Assembly (NCBI RefSeq): GCF_024362695.1 | Contig: NC_065424.1 | Span: 7,938,786-8,002,785, forward strand | Origin: Pectinophora gossypiella | Lineage: Eukaryota > Arthropoda > Insecta > Lepidoptera > Gelechiidae | Length of the DNA stretch: 64,000 bases | Direction of reading: 5' to 3' | Shown: positions 20,308 through 32,835 of the stretch, piece by piece | How positions within the stretch are numbered: the first letter of the stretch is position 1 | Layout: each line of letters starts with the position of its first letter | Translations under genes and position numbers: made by a program | The notes under the pieces: model-generated | Seen by the model: only the letters and a program-made list of their open reading frames with translations | The model's database searches: none | Told to the model about the DNA's origin: nothing

Positions 20308-21411
20308 GTAAGGGTTGGTTGTGGTTGGTGTGCTAAATGTGATAATATTTTTAAGAATTAAACTGTTTTTATAACGCCTGTTTTTGTTGGTTTTATTTGG
20401 AACTAAGTAACGCAACATAAAATAGCTTCACTCCTGTATTCCAAAGATGTTGATGGAAATATGAACGCCTGAAGCTAATGTTGGAGCAACGCAGCGTGTT
20501 GGTGTTTTGTGTTACGGGGCTCTCATAGGCTCCTCTCTCGTACATCTCCGGTGCAAAAGAATATGTCATTCATTTGTTTTCATTAGTAAAATAAAGAGTA
20601 TAACGAACATACGTCTCGCCTTTCTTATTTCTACAGATGTGTAGTATACACCCACTCCTCGCCAGCTATGTTTAAGGCCCATGTGATAGGGAGCGAGCCT
20701 ATTACCATTTGAACTAAATCATTAGAAATTACAGTATTTTACAGTACCCCTGACAATACAAATATTAAGCGGTTCCGTGTCTCACGAGCTTGCTTCTCAA
20801 ACGGGGAGCGCCAGGTCGATTCTCATTACCGGAAGGATTATGACTTGTCAATTTCTTTCGTGGCGCGTATTATAACTACATAAAAGTGGACAGAAAGTAC
20901 GAACCATCTACCAAAAGCCGACTGAAACTGAAAATTGAACGCCTTATGAAAATTAATAGCAATTAATCTAATGATAGTGATTGAAATAATGTACAGCCTG
21001 CAATGTCCTGACTCTTAGGACTTAAAAGTCCAAAAATATATTATTCTGATCATTGTTTTTATAACATAAAATTACTTCGTGCAGTACAGTAGTTATTACA
21101 CTTTATAAATAAATAAATAATATATAAAAAATAAAAAAATGAACGCGTTTCTAATGTTTTAACTATGAACGCAGCCATAGTTCATTGACAAAAAAAGTGT
21201 GACCACGTAATTTGTTACCCTGCGAAATTGGAACTTTTTACAGGTAGCTAGGATTCATTAGGATGAAGCCTATAAAATATGAAATGAAAACTAGTATTTC
21301 CTCGATTCTACTCACTACAAACAAACAGCCACCTATAAACAAACGAGGTCTATTATTCTAATCTAATAAGGACATTACCTATTTCTAAAATTGATCTATC
21401 GTAAATAACTA
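20308..21411. other. Sequence downstream of the lipase; no gene seen
   Basis: No clear AATAAA follows the lipase stop closely. The segment near 20770-20830 has a weak B-box-like GGTCGATTCTC but no tRNA fold that I can support. The rest is AT-rich. Confidence 0.4.
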
Positions 21412-22303
21412 CACTTCTCATCAAAAAAATCGAAACACTTCCGTTTTCATTGTTTCTGTCCGAATTTAACACAAAAAAGAATTCATACGATGAAAAAAAA
21501 TACATAAATGTATAGCTGGCAGTTTGGCCATTACAGTAATAAGCGAAAATTCTAAATTCAAAATTAGAATTTCATTTGTTTATCTTATAAACGAAATGAA
21601 TCACTGTTTTGAGACAAATGTGTGTTTAGGGTTGGAGTACATTTAGCGTTTAAAAACTAAAAATTGGCGCCTATCCTTAAACTTTTTGTTTTTTATTTCG
21701 ATACTGTGACTTTGGGACGTCTGAAAAAAGGTTTTTTTTTCTAAAATGTATGGATACTTCGCCCACAGAAGCCGCCCAAGTTGTGGCATTGCTGGATTCT
21801 GGCCTTAGTCAGCGTGTTGTGGCTGCAAGACTGCATCTAATCCTGTCATCTGTTCATAGAGTCTATAAACGTTATCGGGAGACTGGTTTGTTCACGCGCC
21901 GTTCAGGATCTGGCAGGAATCGGGTCACTTCTGAGCGAGATGATCGATTTATTGTAACAACTTCTTTAAGAAATCGACGCCTTAAGGTGATGCCTTTCAG
22001 TCAGCTAGGTAACGCTGCGTCAGTAGATGGCGTTACTTCTGCAGTTTTCGTATTTTTTTCCATTTATTCGTTTAGTGTTGAGTTCTGACCCAGTGAAATG
22101 TTAGGTGGCGAAATCTTATATACATTATCTTTAAGTTAAGCTACAATTTTGAAGTATTTACTGAAGATATCATATTGAAACATTGCATCAAAAGTTGGTG
22201 TCATTTCAATTTGTGTACAAACACGAAGCTGTCACACACACATGCAAACTAGGTTAGCTATTAAAAGAGATGCATAATTTGAAGTCTACTTCTAACTTCT
22301 AAA

Positions 22304-22366
22304 TGGCGCATTTGGTAAAGCAGTCGCCGCCATTCTTAAGGTTCACGGTTCAAACCCAAGTGCATG
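22304..22366 (+). repeat. tRNA-like segment inside the piggyBac-like element
   Basis: TGGCGCATTTGGTAAAGCAG (A-box-like) and GGTTCACGGTTCAAACCC (B-box-like) are at tRNA spacing. Flanks do not close a clear acceptor stem, so this is more likely a SINE head or tRNA relic than a working tRNA gene. Confidence 0.35.
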
Positions 22367-23504
22367 TTTTAATTGTTTATACTTTTTGTATTTTTTTTTA
22401 CAATTGAATTTGGCGAACCCGTCTATTTGTTACGGAATTTTCAAAAAGTATCACTTTTACCAATAATATTATAATTATACAATAATGTACTTTGCACTTA
22501 AGTACCTTCCGTAATTTCCGTATTTTTTATTTTGTAAAATTCTAACAGGCATTAATCGCATCAGTGAACATGCGGCTAACTAAAAAACTACTGAACGGAT
22601 TTTCATACGGTTTTCACCAATGAGTAGTGATTCATGGGCGTGCTTTAGGGTATATAATTTATACAAGTATTTTTTTTTGTATAAAATGGTTCAAAAATGA
22701 TGATGAATGTCAAACATAATTATCGTTACAAATATAGCCGACTTGGAGCTTTCGGCGAAAACGCTGCCTGATCCCATTGAGATATAACAAAACAACGTAT
22801 GGTTGAATTGTTCCTTTTTTGTAGGTCTACCGAAAAGTCCACAATATGTCATAATAATTATATTGTGTATAAAGAATTGTGTATATGTATTGTATGATTT
22901 TACAAATAACGATCACAGTACAGTAATAATAAGGTAGATTTTTCCTAAATTGCGTCGGTTCAAACTTTGTCGCACCGCGTTTGAAAGATGTAATAGCGCT
23001 TCAGGACGTCCCGCAAGCACGGCGCTGATGTCGCAGTATCCGCATATAATTATTATGACTTGTCATTTAGTTCCAATAAAATCCGCGGGACTTCATACGT
23101 ATGTCAGTGACAGCTGGTGATAGCATGCGGGACACTTAGCAGCTAATCGAATTCTATGTTGTTTTCGCGCCCAGTCCAGACGACTTGCAGCGCATTTCTG
23201 GACATATATTTACGCGTGGTGTTCATTGTTAGGTTAGTTAGTTCAGGTTAGGACGTCTTTTTTTAACGAGGACGTTAAAAAATGCTGGGACGTATTGAAG
23301 TAGTATTTCCATATATACGCGGCCTGAAATGGGCTGTTTCGGGGACCTGAACTGGTTGCTGTCGAACTTATTATCACGTTTTCTTGATTAAAATTCATAA
23401 ATAAGTCAAATAGAAAAAAGATTTTCGTTAGTTTTAGATCTGTCATGATGTCTGTGATGTTTGTTTATCATACATAAGAATTTCAAAATTTATCTTATTT
23501 TATT

Positions 23505-23985
23505 TTCCCAAAGGGCAAGGCAAAGGGAACTATGCCCATACAGCCATGTCTTGTGTTTTTTTTTCTTGATGATGATTAATGAAATGATGAAACCTAAGCC
23601 CCCACCCTCGGAGCAGACTCCTACTCCGAACCCCAAACGAAGTAAGCGGCTTGTTGGCGCAAAGCGAAAATAGATAGGTACACTTTGTTTATTGAATATT
23701 CCGATTTAATAATACTATCGGGAATGTTTTCCGACTAACTGAATGTGATCATTAACCACAAAACACTACTTCGTATTGATTATTTAGATTATTCAATGAA
23801 GAAAGCAACCTTCCCGTTCCCGGTCCCACCAAAAAGTCCGCGGCAAAGAGAATATAAATAAATCTGTATGTTGGATGGAAAAACAATTAATTATAAATGT
23901 TTAGGCCGGCAAATGCAACAACTTCTTTTTTGATTTGGTTTTCCCCGAAGGGTAAGGCAAAGGGAACTATGCCCATACAGCCATT
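23505..23985 (-). repeat. Reversed copies of the 8.5-kb dispersed repeat
   Basis: AACTATGCCCATACAGCCAT, GGAGCAGACTCCTACTCCGA, and TTGAATATTCCGATTTAATA out to AACACTACTTCGTATTGATT mirror 8520-8985. A second short piece with AAGGGTAAGGCAAAGGGAAC is at 23945. Confidence 0.65.
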
Positions 23986-25283
23986 TCATTTTATGTATTG
24001 ATTTTTTATTATAATATATGTCCTCTTTTAAAACACGGTACTTACCCATTATTTAAAAATGTTTAAATAATATGTGTTATTACAAAAATATTTTTCCAAT
24101 ATTCCTTTTCTCAGATTGTAGTATTTTTAGTTTTTTATTTATATTTATTCTCTTCATACAAAATCTCTTTATAAATTGTCACTGACATTCTATTACACTT
24201 GTCAAGTAGTCAAAGCCTTTAGAGAAAAAAAAAACTATCACGCACACAAACTAACATTGACACCTCTACACGCTCAGCAAATACACTGTAATCTGCACCA
24301 CTACAAATGTAGAATTGATCAAAATTGAGGGTCTGAAATATGGTACTTCTCGTATTCGGACCTTAAATTTTTGTTAGTTTGCGAAAATAATACACCAAAA
24401 TATTACTATTTATCGGTTTTATAACAATATTCCTCTAACCGTTTTCCTGTAGCACTGCATCAACTTTTGTATGGAAAACGAATCACCTTAACGCTTTTCA
24501 ACTGCAGCAGCGGCTTCGTGTTGTACGAAGGGTGGCTGTAAGTGACTCTACAATTAGAAGAAGGTTGAAGGATCGTGGACTGGTACCGCATAAGCCAGCA
24601 AATGGGCCGAAATTAACTGCAGACCATCGAAGAGCGCGCCTTAACTTTGCACGTGAGCACCTAAATTGGTCATACCTACAGTGGAGCAAAGTTCTCTTTT
24701 CTGATGAGTGTAAAATTATGCTGTATGGTAACGACGGAAGGAACAAGGTCTACAGAAGAGACGGAGAACGCTATGCACAATGCTGCATTGAAGAAAAGGT
24801 CAGCTATGGTGGCGGTTCGTGGACGGTTTGGGGAGGAATCAGCGCCGACGGTAAGACAGAGCTTGCTTTCGTGTCTGGGCCACGTCTGCCTGCACTAAAC
24901 TGTCATCGGTACGTCGAAGAGTGTCTCGAGCCTCATGTGATGCCCTATGCACATTTTATTGGCAACGGCTTCATATTCATGCACGACAATGCTAGGGCTC
25001 ACACCGCGGGCGTCGTACGAGATTATCTTAACGAAGTCGATATCTCTATTATGGAATGGCCAGCAAGAAGCCCGGACATGAATCCCATTGAACATCTGTG
25101 GGATGAATTAAAGAGACGAATTCGAGCAAGAGATCCTGCCCCAGAAACACTTAGCCAGCTGCAAGATGCAATCCAAGAGGAATGGGACAATATACCACAG
25201 CATGTGATCGTGACTCTCATCCGATCAATGAAGAACCATATGGAAGCAGTAATTAGAGCTCGGGGAGGGAATACAAGTTATTA

Positions 25284-25509
25284 CATACATACATAAACTC
25301 ACGCCCGCAATCCCTAATGGGGTGGGCAGAGCCACAAGTAATCAAAGACAACTTGCAGCCACTGTTGATACGAAGTCCAAAGATGGACATGATGAACCTT
25401 ATGGTGATAAGGGATCAGCCTATCGCCCATAACATTAGTCCATCATGTTAGAGGACACAATCCCTCTGTCGGTTTTTACGACATGCCCGGGAAGAGAAGC
25501 AGCTGAACG
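25284..25509 (+). repeat. 226-bp retroposed repeat with 10-bp duplication
   Basis: Bounded by CAAGTTATTA (25274-25283 and 25510-25519). It starts CATACATACATAAACTCACG, contains TAATGGGGTGGGCAGAGCC and TTTTACGACATGCCCGGG, and ends GCAGCTGAACG. A reversed relative is at 43625-43872, and small fragments lie near 645, 29900, 54230 and 55030. It has no coding capacity and looks like a SINE or a LINE tail. Confidence 0.85.
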
Positions 25510-25792
25510 CAAGTTATTAAATAAACGTTTTTTAGCTTTTTTTTTCATTTACGTGTGTTGTTTTATCCATTTCCTTTATAATCCATACGGAATAAAAATG
25601 ACTCATTTAACAAAATACGAAACCTATGAAAAATTCATTTAAATTTAGAACATTAACATTAAGATTTTTGATAAGCTCATATTACTCACTATTAAACGAC
25701 ATTTAACATTTATTCCTAAATGTACACATTTTTCTGATAATCCTGACAAAACGTAAACTTGCAAGGTGTTTCGATTTTTTTGATGAGAAGTG

Positions 25793-27735
25793 TATTTATC
25801 TATTTTTATACCGACTACGGCAATGCAAAAAAAGGGTTATGTTTGACAGCTATGTTTGTTTCTCGGTACGTTTGTTCTGTTCTAACTTATCAGAATTTAA
25901 CAAATTAGGTGTCACACTATTCACAATTCAATGTGGCGACATCTAGAGGATATTTAATAAACTGATGAAGTAAATATTATATTTTCCATGCCTTTTGGAG
26001 CGCGATTTTTGCGTAGTCGGGTTTTAGTTATTAAACCTATATCTCTCGGGACTATGGAGTCCCGGACTTTTAAAAAGCGTGCGTCCGGTGGGACTGAAAC
26101 CAACACGTAGAGTCCCCTTAAGACAATTTAATCTAAATGTAGTGCGACAATAACCGGCGATTTTCACTGTATTATTATTAATATTGAGTAATACAGCCTC
26201 AACTAGCAAGCTAGATAAAATAAAATTATGGAGTTGGATTCATGCCGACAGTGGGTAAAAAATGTTTCACTTGGCAACATTATTTTTACAAACGTCAAAA
26301 TGTCGCAATGACGCAAGGCAGGCTGACAAAAGGGGAAAAATCCTTGACAGCCGATCTTTCTTCAATCTTTCAAAATGGTGTTTCTCGCGGGTTTCTTTAC
26401 AAATTATACTAATTACAATTAAAATGGACTGAAAATAACACGAAAGAAATAAATGTAACGTTATATCAAAATTGCAAGTGAATATTTAGTGTCGGTCATT
26501 GCTACTGTGAAATTTGTTGTGTGCGACAACCAAAATCAATTTTTGTGTGTGATGTTCGTGATCTGATTATTATTTGGGGCGTCTTACGTAAGTACACCGC
26601 ATTTTTTGTTGTTAAACACGATAGTAACGGTTTTGGCTCACTGAAACCGTTCACGGAAATTTTGTCGATAAATTTTTCGGTCGACATATTTCGCGGAAGG
26701 GAACAAGTTTTTCCGTCAATATAAGTTATGTTTACGTTTTTAACAAAGACAAATTGTAAATTAGTTTGATACATTCATAGAACTGGTCTCTGCGGCGTTT
26801 GGCCTTCGAATTATGCTTGCGAATGATTGAAAGAAGCCATAATTTTATTCTATTTTTTTCTTGGCGCGACTTGGCATTGAAATATTTTGATGTGCCTCGA
26901 GTGTTTTGATCAATTACCCACATCTGTTCTGGTTGCCTGGTGTTTAAGATACTGTGTACAACATCCATAACCTATAATATAGATAGGTTATTTAGATAAT
27001 TTTCCTCATACATCACAGATAGCACAGGTAGTTCCGAGCTGTGTAACTTCCTGCATAAAATAGAATGACTGAGTATTATATAAATAGTTTTCTAGATGAC
27101 CTAGAACTGCTTAGTTTCACAGAGTTTAAAAATATCCATTACTTTTTATCAAAGAGCAAGGATATTAATAACACACTTGTTGGCAACACCCAACAAATTA
27201 TATTTTTTTTACTTTTTAATGCATAAAATGGCAATACTTTTACTTTCTTCTACGATCAGCCAACTGTAAGAAACATATAATTTTGTGTGCCTAATTAATT
27301 AAAAATATAATGTGGTCAACTCGAAAGTAGCTGTATTCCTTACTATCTTCTACTCTACACACCAGGTGGAGCACATCAACATCTGTGTGTGACACTTAAA
27401 TTCTTGCCAAATTACTTTGAACCCTAAGACACAAGCTGGCTATACTATATATTATGGGCATTATTCAATGTTTCATAATGCCAGATTGATGTTAACAAGA
27501 ACAATTTGATGATCACTATTTTCCAATTACTGCAATGCTAATTACTAAGTGGCAAGTTAGTTCATTTGGCAACCATAATAACAAGCCATGTTCTCAATAA
27601 GATTTACTCACTGTAGTTAGACCTGCAGTTGAGCAGAATGGTGGAGCATGCTCCAAACCCACTCCAATTCGTAAATAGAACTTTTTTCTTTAATAAGAAA
27701 GCAATCAATCAATTAATAATTCTTTATTGCACAAA
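25793..27735. other. AT-rich region without a supported gene
   Basis: Near 25806-25850 there is a widespread motif (CCGACTACGGCAATGCAAAA). A scrap of LINE tail (GGTGGAGCATGCTCCAAACC) is at 27640. Paired reading frames at 26500-26780 on both strands have no recognisable domain. Nothing else is supported. Confidence 0.4.
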
Positions 27736-27739
27736 GACA

Positions 27740-28205
27740 TAAGTAAAGGATACAAACGAATAAAATAAGCACAATAAAAATAAAATAAAAAAGACCTTTA
27801 TTCACCGACATTATTATATAGTTTTACTTTATTACTTAATTATCTATATGTTTAATTATATGTATGCCGGGCTGTCCTAGGACATAGGCCTCCTCCTTAT
27901 TGCGCCACACCTGTTTGTCGACTTTGAAACCCTAGTTCGACAAACCGTTTCCCGAAATGTCGCCTGTTGAACTTCTCCAACCTTGTGGTAGATTGTCTTC
28001 CCACCTTTTGTTTGGTCTCCCTTTTCGCCTTTTACCATCTCTGGGGTAGCATTCTGTGATTTTAGTCCACTTTTTTATTCTAGACCACATCATGTGTCCT
28101 GTCCAACGCCATTTTTATTTTATTATTAACCCGCAGTGGAGCAGCATGTTGATTGGAGGGAGGCCTGTGCCCATCAGTGGGACGTATATAGGCTATTTAT
28201 GTATA
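27740..28205 (-). mobile_element. LINE 3' fragment with C-terminal RT tail, plus SINE/LINE end
   Basis: On the minus strand, 28110-27870 reads KWRWTGHMMWSRIKKWTKIT, then ECYPRDGKRRKGRPNKRWED. This is the standard C-terminal tail of RTE-like endonuclease/reverse transcriptases, and it is followed by an in-frame stop. At 28128-28205 a separate plus-strand piece carries GGAGGCCTGTGCCCATCAGT and GGGACGTATATAGGC, the 3' end shared by local SINEs. Both are dead fragments. Confidence 0.65.
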
Positions 28206-28854
28206 ATATAATAATTTTTGTTACATCAGGGGTTCCCAAAACTTTAAAGGAAATGGAACACCCACCGAATAACCTTCATTTTATGGAACTATGTATCAAA
28301 AGATTACAGTTTAAAAACACTGTCTTATAAAAAATAAATGTAATTTGAGTTGATTTGTAGGCAATGGCTCTTTATTCTCCAGCGGGCTCGGCACGACTAT
28401 CTACTGCCGCGCCGCGGCGCGGCGCGGTATGGTTTAAGATATATGCAGTTTCTATCTTCTCTGCGGGCACGGTTTGACAGCGCGATCCACTATCTACCGT
28501 GGATAAAATTATAACTCGTCGCATAAAAAAATGTTGCTATCTGAAATAAAAGTGTTGTTTTTTCATTTGTTAACACTATACCCCCAATAGTGCTGTTCTA
28601 AATCATTCGTTCATTTCGTAATCTTTTTTCTTTTTTTGGTTTATAAATGCGATTTTTGACGTACTCACAAGATTAGAAAAGGATAGCGCTATACAAGTTT
28701 TTACTGTTTTATTATGAGTCTTGTGATTGTTTCAATGACAAAAAAACGCGAACAAAAAAAAAAAACGCGAACATAAAAAATACAAACGAACTGAGAAAAG
28801 TCGTCAACTTCTTTTGAACTTTGTGAAGTAAAAATTTTCGTGATCTTTTTGGAA

Positions 28855-31384
28855 ATGAACCCGCAGTTAGGGAAAAAGAAGTAAGTATCAAATCCGAATT
28901 GTTCTATTTGGTTTACGAAGAATCTTGTTTTATCATCATAACTTGTTTCAGAATAAGGAGTACTCTAACTCAACAAAAAATGTTAGTTGATTATATGAGT
29001 ACACACCCCAGTTTTGCCAACGGGGAGTTCACTGGCCCCTTGGGCAGCCAGCAGTATCTACAGCAGTGGGAAACGCTGCGGATGCTGCTGAGGGAACATG
29101 GGCCTGACAAATCCATAGAACAATGGCGACATGTAATTATTGCTCTTTTTAAATATTGTTGTAAATAATTTATTTAATATTTTCATTTTAGATTGTAATT
29201 ATTATTATATGTATTGAAGTAAAGCACAATTTTAATTGGTAATCAAAAAAATTTCAGACTTGGCGGGATTTAAAAAAAAAAGCAAGGGGCGAAGGAGCGA
29301 GCCTACGTAAGGCTTTGACCGCCACAGGCAATTTAATTCCTGTGCCAAGCCTCTCCGAGACAACAAATAAAATTTTAGGTGTCATTGGCACAGAGATGGC
29401 TTTTGGTATAGGTGGCGACTCACAGGAGACAGGTATTGGGGTAAGTTGGAGTGAATTAGAACATCAAATATAGTGAACAAATATTATCTTTATTCATTAT
29501 ATTTTATCATTTAAAATATACAAACATAAAAAGATAAATGAAATCCTAAAATCCAACATTAAAGTGATTTCCATTTCTAGGAGCTGCCATCTCATAAAAC
29601 TGTGGAGTCGTCAATGGGTCAGTCACAGGAATTGAATAATGAAATAGAGGCAAGTATTTAAATAGCAAGCGAGGTGTACATGTTTAGAATTTCAGTTATA
29701 ATTACTTTTAAGGAGTAATGTAACACCAATATAAAATGCTACTTTTATTTTAGATTGAAATCATCGAAAACCAGGGGCAGGCTCTGGGATATGCCGTCCC
29801 TTCCATAGTGCGTCAAATAGAGGCAAGACTCAATTTTCTTTTTTTAATCAGAAGTTACATAAAATCATATTCATCCAGTATACCTAATGAGCAGAACATA
29901 CGATCACGCCTGTTTCCCATTGGGGTAGGCAGAGTCCACGGAGTTCCACTTACAGTAGTCAAGTCACCCCACACATAGCTCTCATTTCCACTGCATCACA
30001 TAATATATATATACATATACATTCTTGTTCCACTATATTACCAATAAAAACTAGCTTTTATTCCAGATGCCAGTCTTCAATGAAGAACAGAGGCGGGTTC
30101 GGGCACAAAGTCCCACCAACCCCACGTCGACATCCACACAGAGCCAAATACAGGCAAGACTCGATTTTCTTTTTGTAAATGTTTATAAAATCATGTTCAT
30201 ACAGTATACGTAATGGAGTGAAATATCTAGGCTCTATAGCACCAAAATAAAAGCCGAATTTTATTCCAGATGCCAGTTTTTAATTTAGAACACAGGCAGG
30301 CCCCGGGACAAAGTCCTATGTTACCCGCTTACACGTCGACCTTCACACGGAGCCAGGTAAGTTTGTGAAGGTTCCAACTTTCTCATTTTAATAATATATT
30401 AAAGCACTACTTTAAAACCCATTCATTCCAGAATACTGCTCATAGAGACGTGCACCCTACCACTTCCACATCACAGCAGCGGCGTATTGGGCTAGGAGAT
30501 CGGGCCGTCGAGTTTCTTGCGGCAGAGCAAGCAACGACAAATGTTTTAAAAGTAAAGTAACGCGCGACTTTGTTGTTTGAATTTTTATATTAATCAATCA
30601 CAGTAATGTGAATTAATTTCAAAATATAAATGCTTCATTACAGGATATAGTCAACACCATACAGACACAGAACCAATTATTGAAGGAGAGAAATAATAAT
30701 TTGGTTCTGCAAAACAGATTAAAAAACAGGGAGCGGTAAGTAAAAAAACCCAATTACTAGATTAAATAAAAAAAAGACTTGTTTATTACTCAAAAGTAAT
30801 TTTCTACTATATTGTGGCGCTTACTGAGCGCTATTTCAAGCAGTCGCCGATTGTTGTTATTATTGTTCTCATACAATGTAACTGGTTCTGCTGGCACCGC
30901 CACAAGTTCCATTGGTAGCCTAAAAGATAAAAATATTTATTAATAATATTAGAGCATAAGGCACATGTTTCAAACACACACAGGCCTCGTATAAGGGCTA
31001 AGAAATACAGGATCATACATAATAATGATAATTCAATTCAAGAGAAACTAACCTGAAATGCCGCATGATATTGTACAAGGTACATGCGGCATAAATCATA
31101 GCTGAGGCTTTTTCGGGGGCGTAGTGGATGTTCCTATCCAAACCCAGCATTCGGAACGTGCCCTTCAGGTAACCATTGGTGCGTTCAATAGTGTTTCGGG
31201 CTCGGCAATGCCAGTTGTCATACCGTGCCTCTGGAGAACCCACTTGGGTGTTCCTTATTGGAGTCATGAGCCATGGCTCCAACGCATAGCCAGCATCTCC
31301 TGAAAATAATGAAAGCATTTATATATTATTTATGTTCTTTTTTGTTACAGACTTCGTCAGGCAAGATTAAAGAAGTTTTTGTAA
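28855..31384 (+). CDS. Harbinger Myb/SANT-like DNA-binding protein, 10 exons
   Basis: Exons: 28855-28880, 28952-29132, 29258-29440, 29581-29649, 29754-29822, 30067-30153, 30270-30356, 30432-30551, 30644-30735, 31351-31384. They total 948 nt, giving 315 residues with no break. Residues about 9-95 form a zeste/trihelix-type Myb fold (TLTQQKMLVDYMSTHPSFA; QWETLRMLLREHGPDKS; QWRHTWRDLKKKARGEGASL). In Harbinger systems this protein binds the element's ends and helps bring the nuclease into the nucleus. A Ser/Thr/Gln-rich linker and a C-terminal coiled-coil-like tail (IVNTIQTQNQLLKERNNNL) follow. Introns 4, 5 and 6 have GC donors (AG|GCAAG), and exons 6 and 7 look like tandem duplicates of 87 nt. 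The last exon lies inside intron 4 of the opposing nuclease gene. Confidence 0.88.
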
Positions 31385-32835
31385 AGTTTTAATTTAAGAT
31401 AATACAATAATATTGTTGTTGTTATTTTTTTTGTTAAGTTTAGATAGATTAGATATGCACAGAACACAATTGTGATAGTTTAGTTTTGATTGAGAATATC
31501 TATTATAATTGTTAATGTGAATTAAACACTGATTTGTGACTAATTAAGACTGATTTACAATGATTATTTAATTATATAATTTGATCTCATTTAAAAAAAA
31601 AGAAATTATATAAATACCTCATATTATTGAATTTTTATTTTAAATGTAATCTTACTTATTAATATTATTATTAATTTACCACTCATCTGCCGTGGTACCA
31701 GACAACAGATTTGATATTGTGTCTCGCGTAAATCAGTGATTTAATAGCTTAATTTAATAGCCATCAGTCCTTTAACTCTTCCCTGTTTTCAGCCACCTCA
31801 TGACATTACTAACATAATTGTTGCATGAAAGATAATTATAAAAAGATTATGTAACATACCCAATAGAAAATAGTCTCCAATCCTGTTGGTATATAGCCTC
31901 CTCATCTCATCTTTTATTAATGAGTTATTAAAAATAAATTGGTCATGGACCCGGCCTGGGTAATTTGCATTACAACTGAGGATCCGGCAGTCTGCATCAC
32001 AGATCTAAAATCAACAATAAACAATGGTCAGAATACCACATCATACTGGGCTGGTAATTGTTATGTAAACATTATGTAATGGAGTAAAATGGTGTATTAT
32101 TTACCAGTTGCACATTGATTGACATGTAATCATGTCGGTTCTTATATTGAATTTTTGTCAACCCAGGTGGTGGGAACAAAGACACATGTGTGCAATCAAT
32201 GGCACCAATTACATTTGGCACACCAAACTTCTGCCTGAACCCTCCTGCCACTTCTTGCCGAGCCTCTTCAGACCCCGGAAAAACAATCCATTTTGGTTTG
32301 AGCCTGTGAAAGTACAAATTATAATAATTGTTAGAATAAACAAAAATATTAAAATTGTTGTTAAATTATCATAATTCAAAATAATTTACGTAAATACTTA
32401 CTTTCTATTCACCGCATCTATAAATTGCGTCAAATATTTGCTCACTGTTGTTGGAGCCAGTGAGGTGTTTTGATCCTGACCATTACCTCGCTGGTAGTGG
32501 CCATTGACAAGTATCCGTAAGCCGGTTAGGATCTAGGAGATAATAATAAAGTCACTTAAAAATCCAATAGAAAAAAGTGTCCTCTTAAGTCAGGAAAAAA
32601 AATTACTTACCTTAATATCGGCTGGATAGCCTTCTGAATTAAGGGGTGATAAATCATCCTCCAATTCCTCGTGAAGGTACTCAACCATTTCCGGGCTTAT
32701 CTTATAGTTGCCAAGAAACTCGTTTCTTGGCAAACTATAAATATACGCGCAGTTCCTAACATCGCTCCGCTGCTCCTTTCTCTCCCTCTTCTCTTCATAA
32801 AAACTTATTAAGTTTCTGATGTAGCCCCTCGACAT
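30790..32835 (-). CDS. HARBI1-like DDE nuclease (Harbinger transposase), 6 exons
   Basis: Exons (minus strand): 32835-32611, 32532-32402, 32303-32105, 32004-31860, 31299-31053, 30919-30790. They total 1,077 nt, giving 358 residues, close to the roughly 350 usual for HARBI1. All donors are GT with good consensus. Recognisable parts are: an N-terminal helical region; ILTGLRILVNGHYQRGNGQD; the first acid in VIGAIDCTHVSLF (about D155); the second in NYPGRVHDQF (about D206); and the Glu in RARNTIERTNGYLKGTFRML (about E272). The enzyme would cut and rejoin the element's ends. An AATAAA lies four bases past the stop (TGAGTAATAAAC), within intron 9 of the opposing Myb-like gene. No stop or frameshift was found, so activity is plausible. 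Confidence 0.92.

Larger units (their letters stand above)
21986..24487. mobile_element. Non-autonomous piggyBac-like element at a TTAA site
   Basis: It is a 2,502-bp insertion flanked by perfect TTAA duplications (21982-21985 and 24488-24491). Its ends GGTGATGCC and, reversed, GGTGATTCG share a short terminal inverted repeat (GGTGAT). TTAA targeting and duplication is the hallmark of the piggyBac group. No transposase-length frame exists inside. The cargo is repeats: a tRNA-like segment near 22304-22366, a common repeat with ACTGAACGGATTTTCATACG (22590), and a reversed copy of the 8.5-kb repeat (23505-23840). Confidence 0.82.
21750..25296 (+). pseudogene. Tc1 transposase gene, split by a TTAA insertion
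   Basis: The first part (21750-21985) encodes MDTSPTEAAQ through the first helix-turn-helix and stops matching after NRRL, exactly at TTAA. The rest resumes at 24488 in the same frame (LNAFQLQQRLRVV) and runs through all three DDE acids to GGNTSY. The original stop is displaced by a second insertion, so the frame now adds YIHT before a new TAA at 25294-25296. Only a few substitutions separate it from the intact copy (for example HLSL to HLIL, SRLQD to SQLQD, KNRME to KNHME). The insertion disables it. Confidence 0.92.
21412..25792 (+). mobile_element. Second Tc1 copy, carrying two nested insertions
   Basis: Its ends and flanking TA match the 3846-5481 element, in the opposite orientation. 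Without the insertions at 21986-24487 and 25284-25509 (and their duplications) it would have the same length to within a few bases. Its sequence is nearly identical, so both copies are young, and the nested insertions are younger still. Confidence 0.93.
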
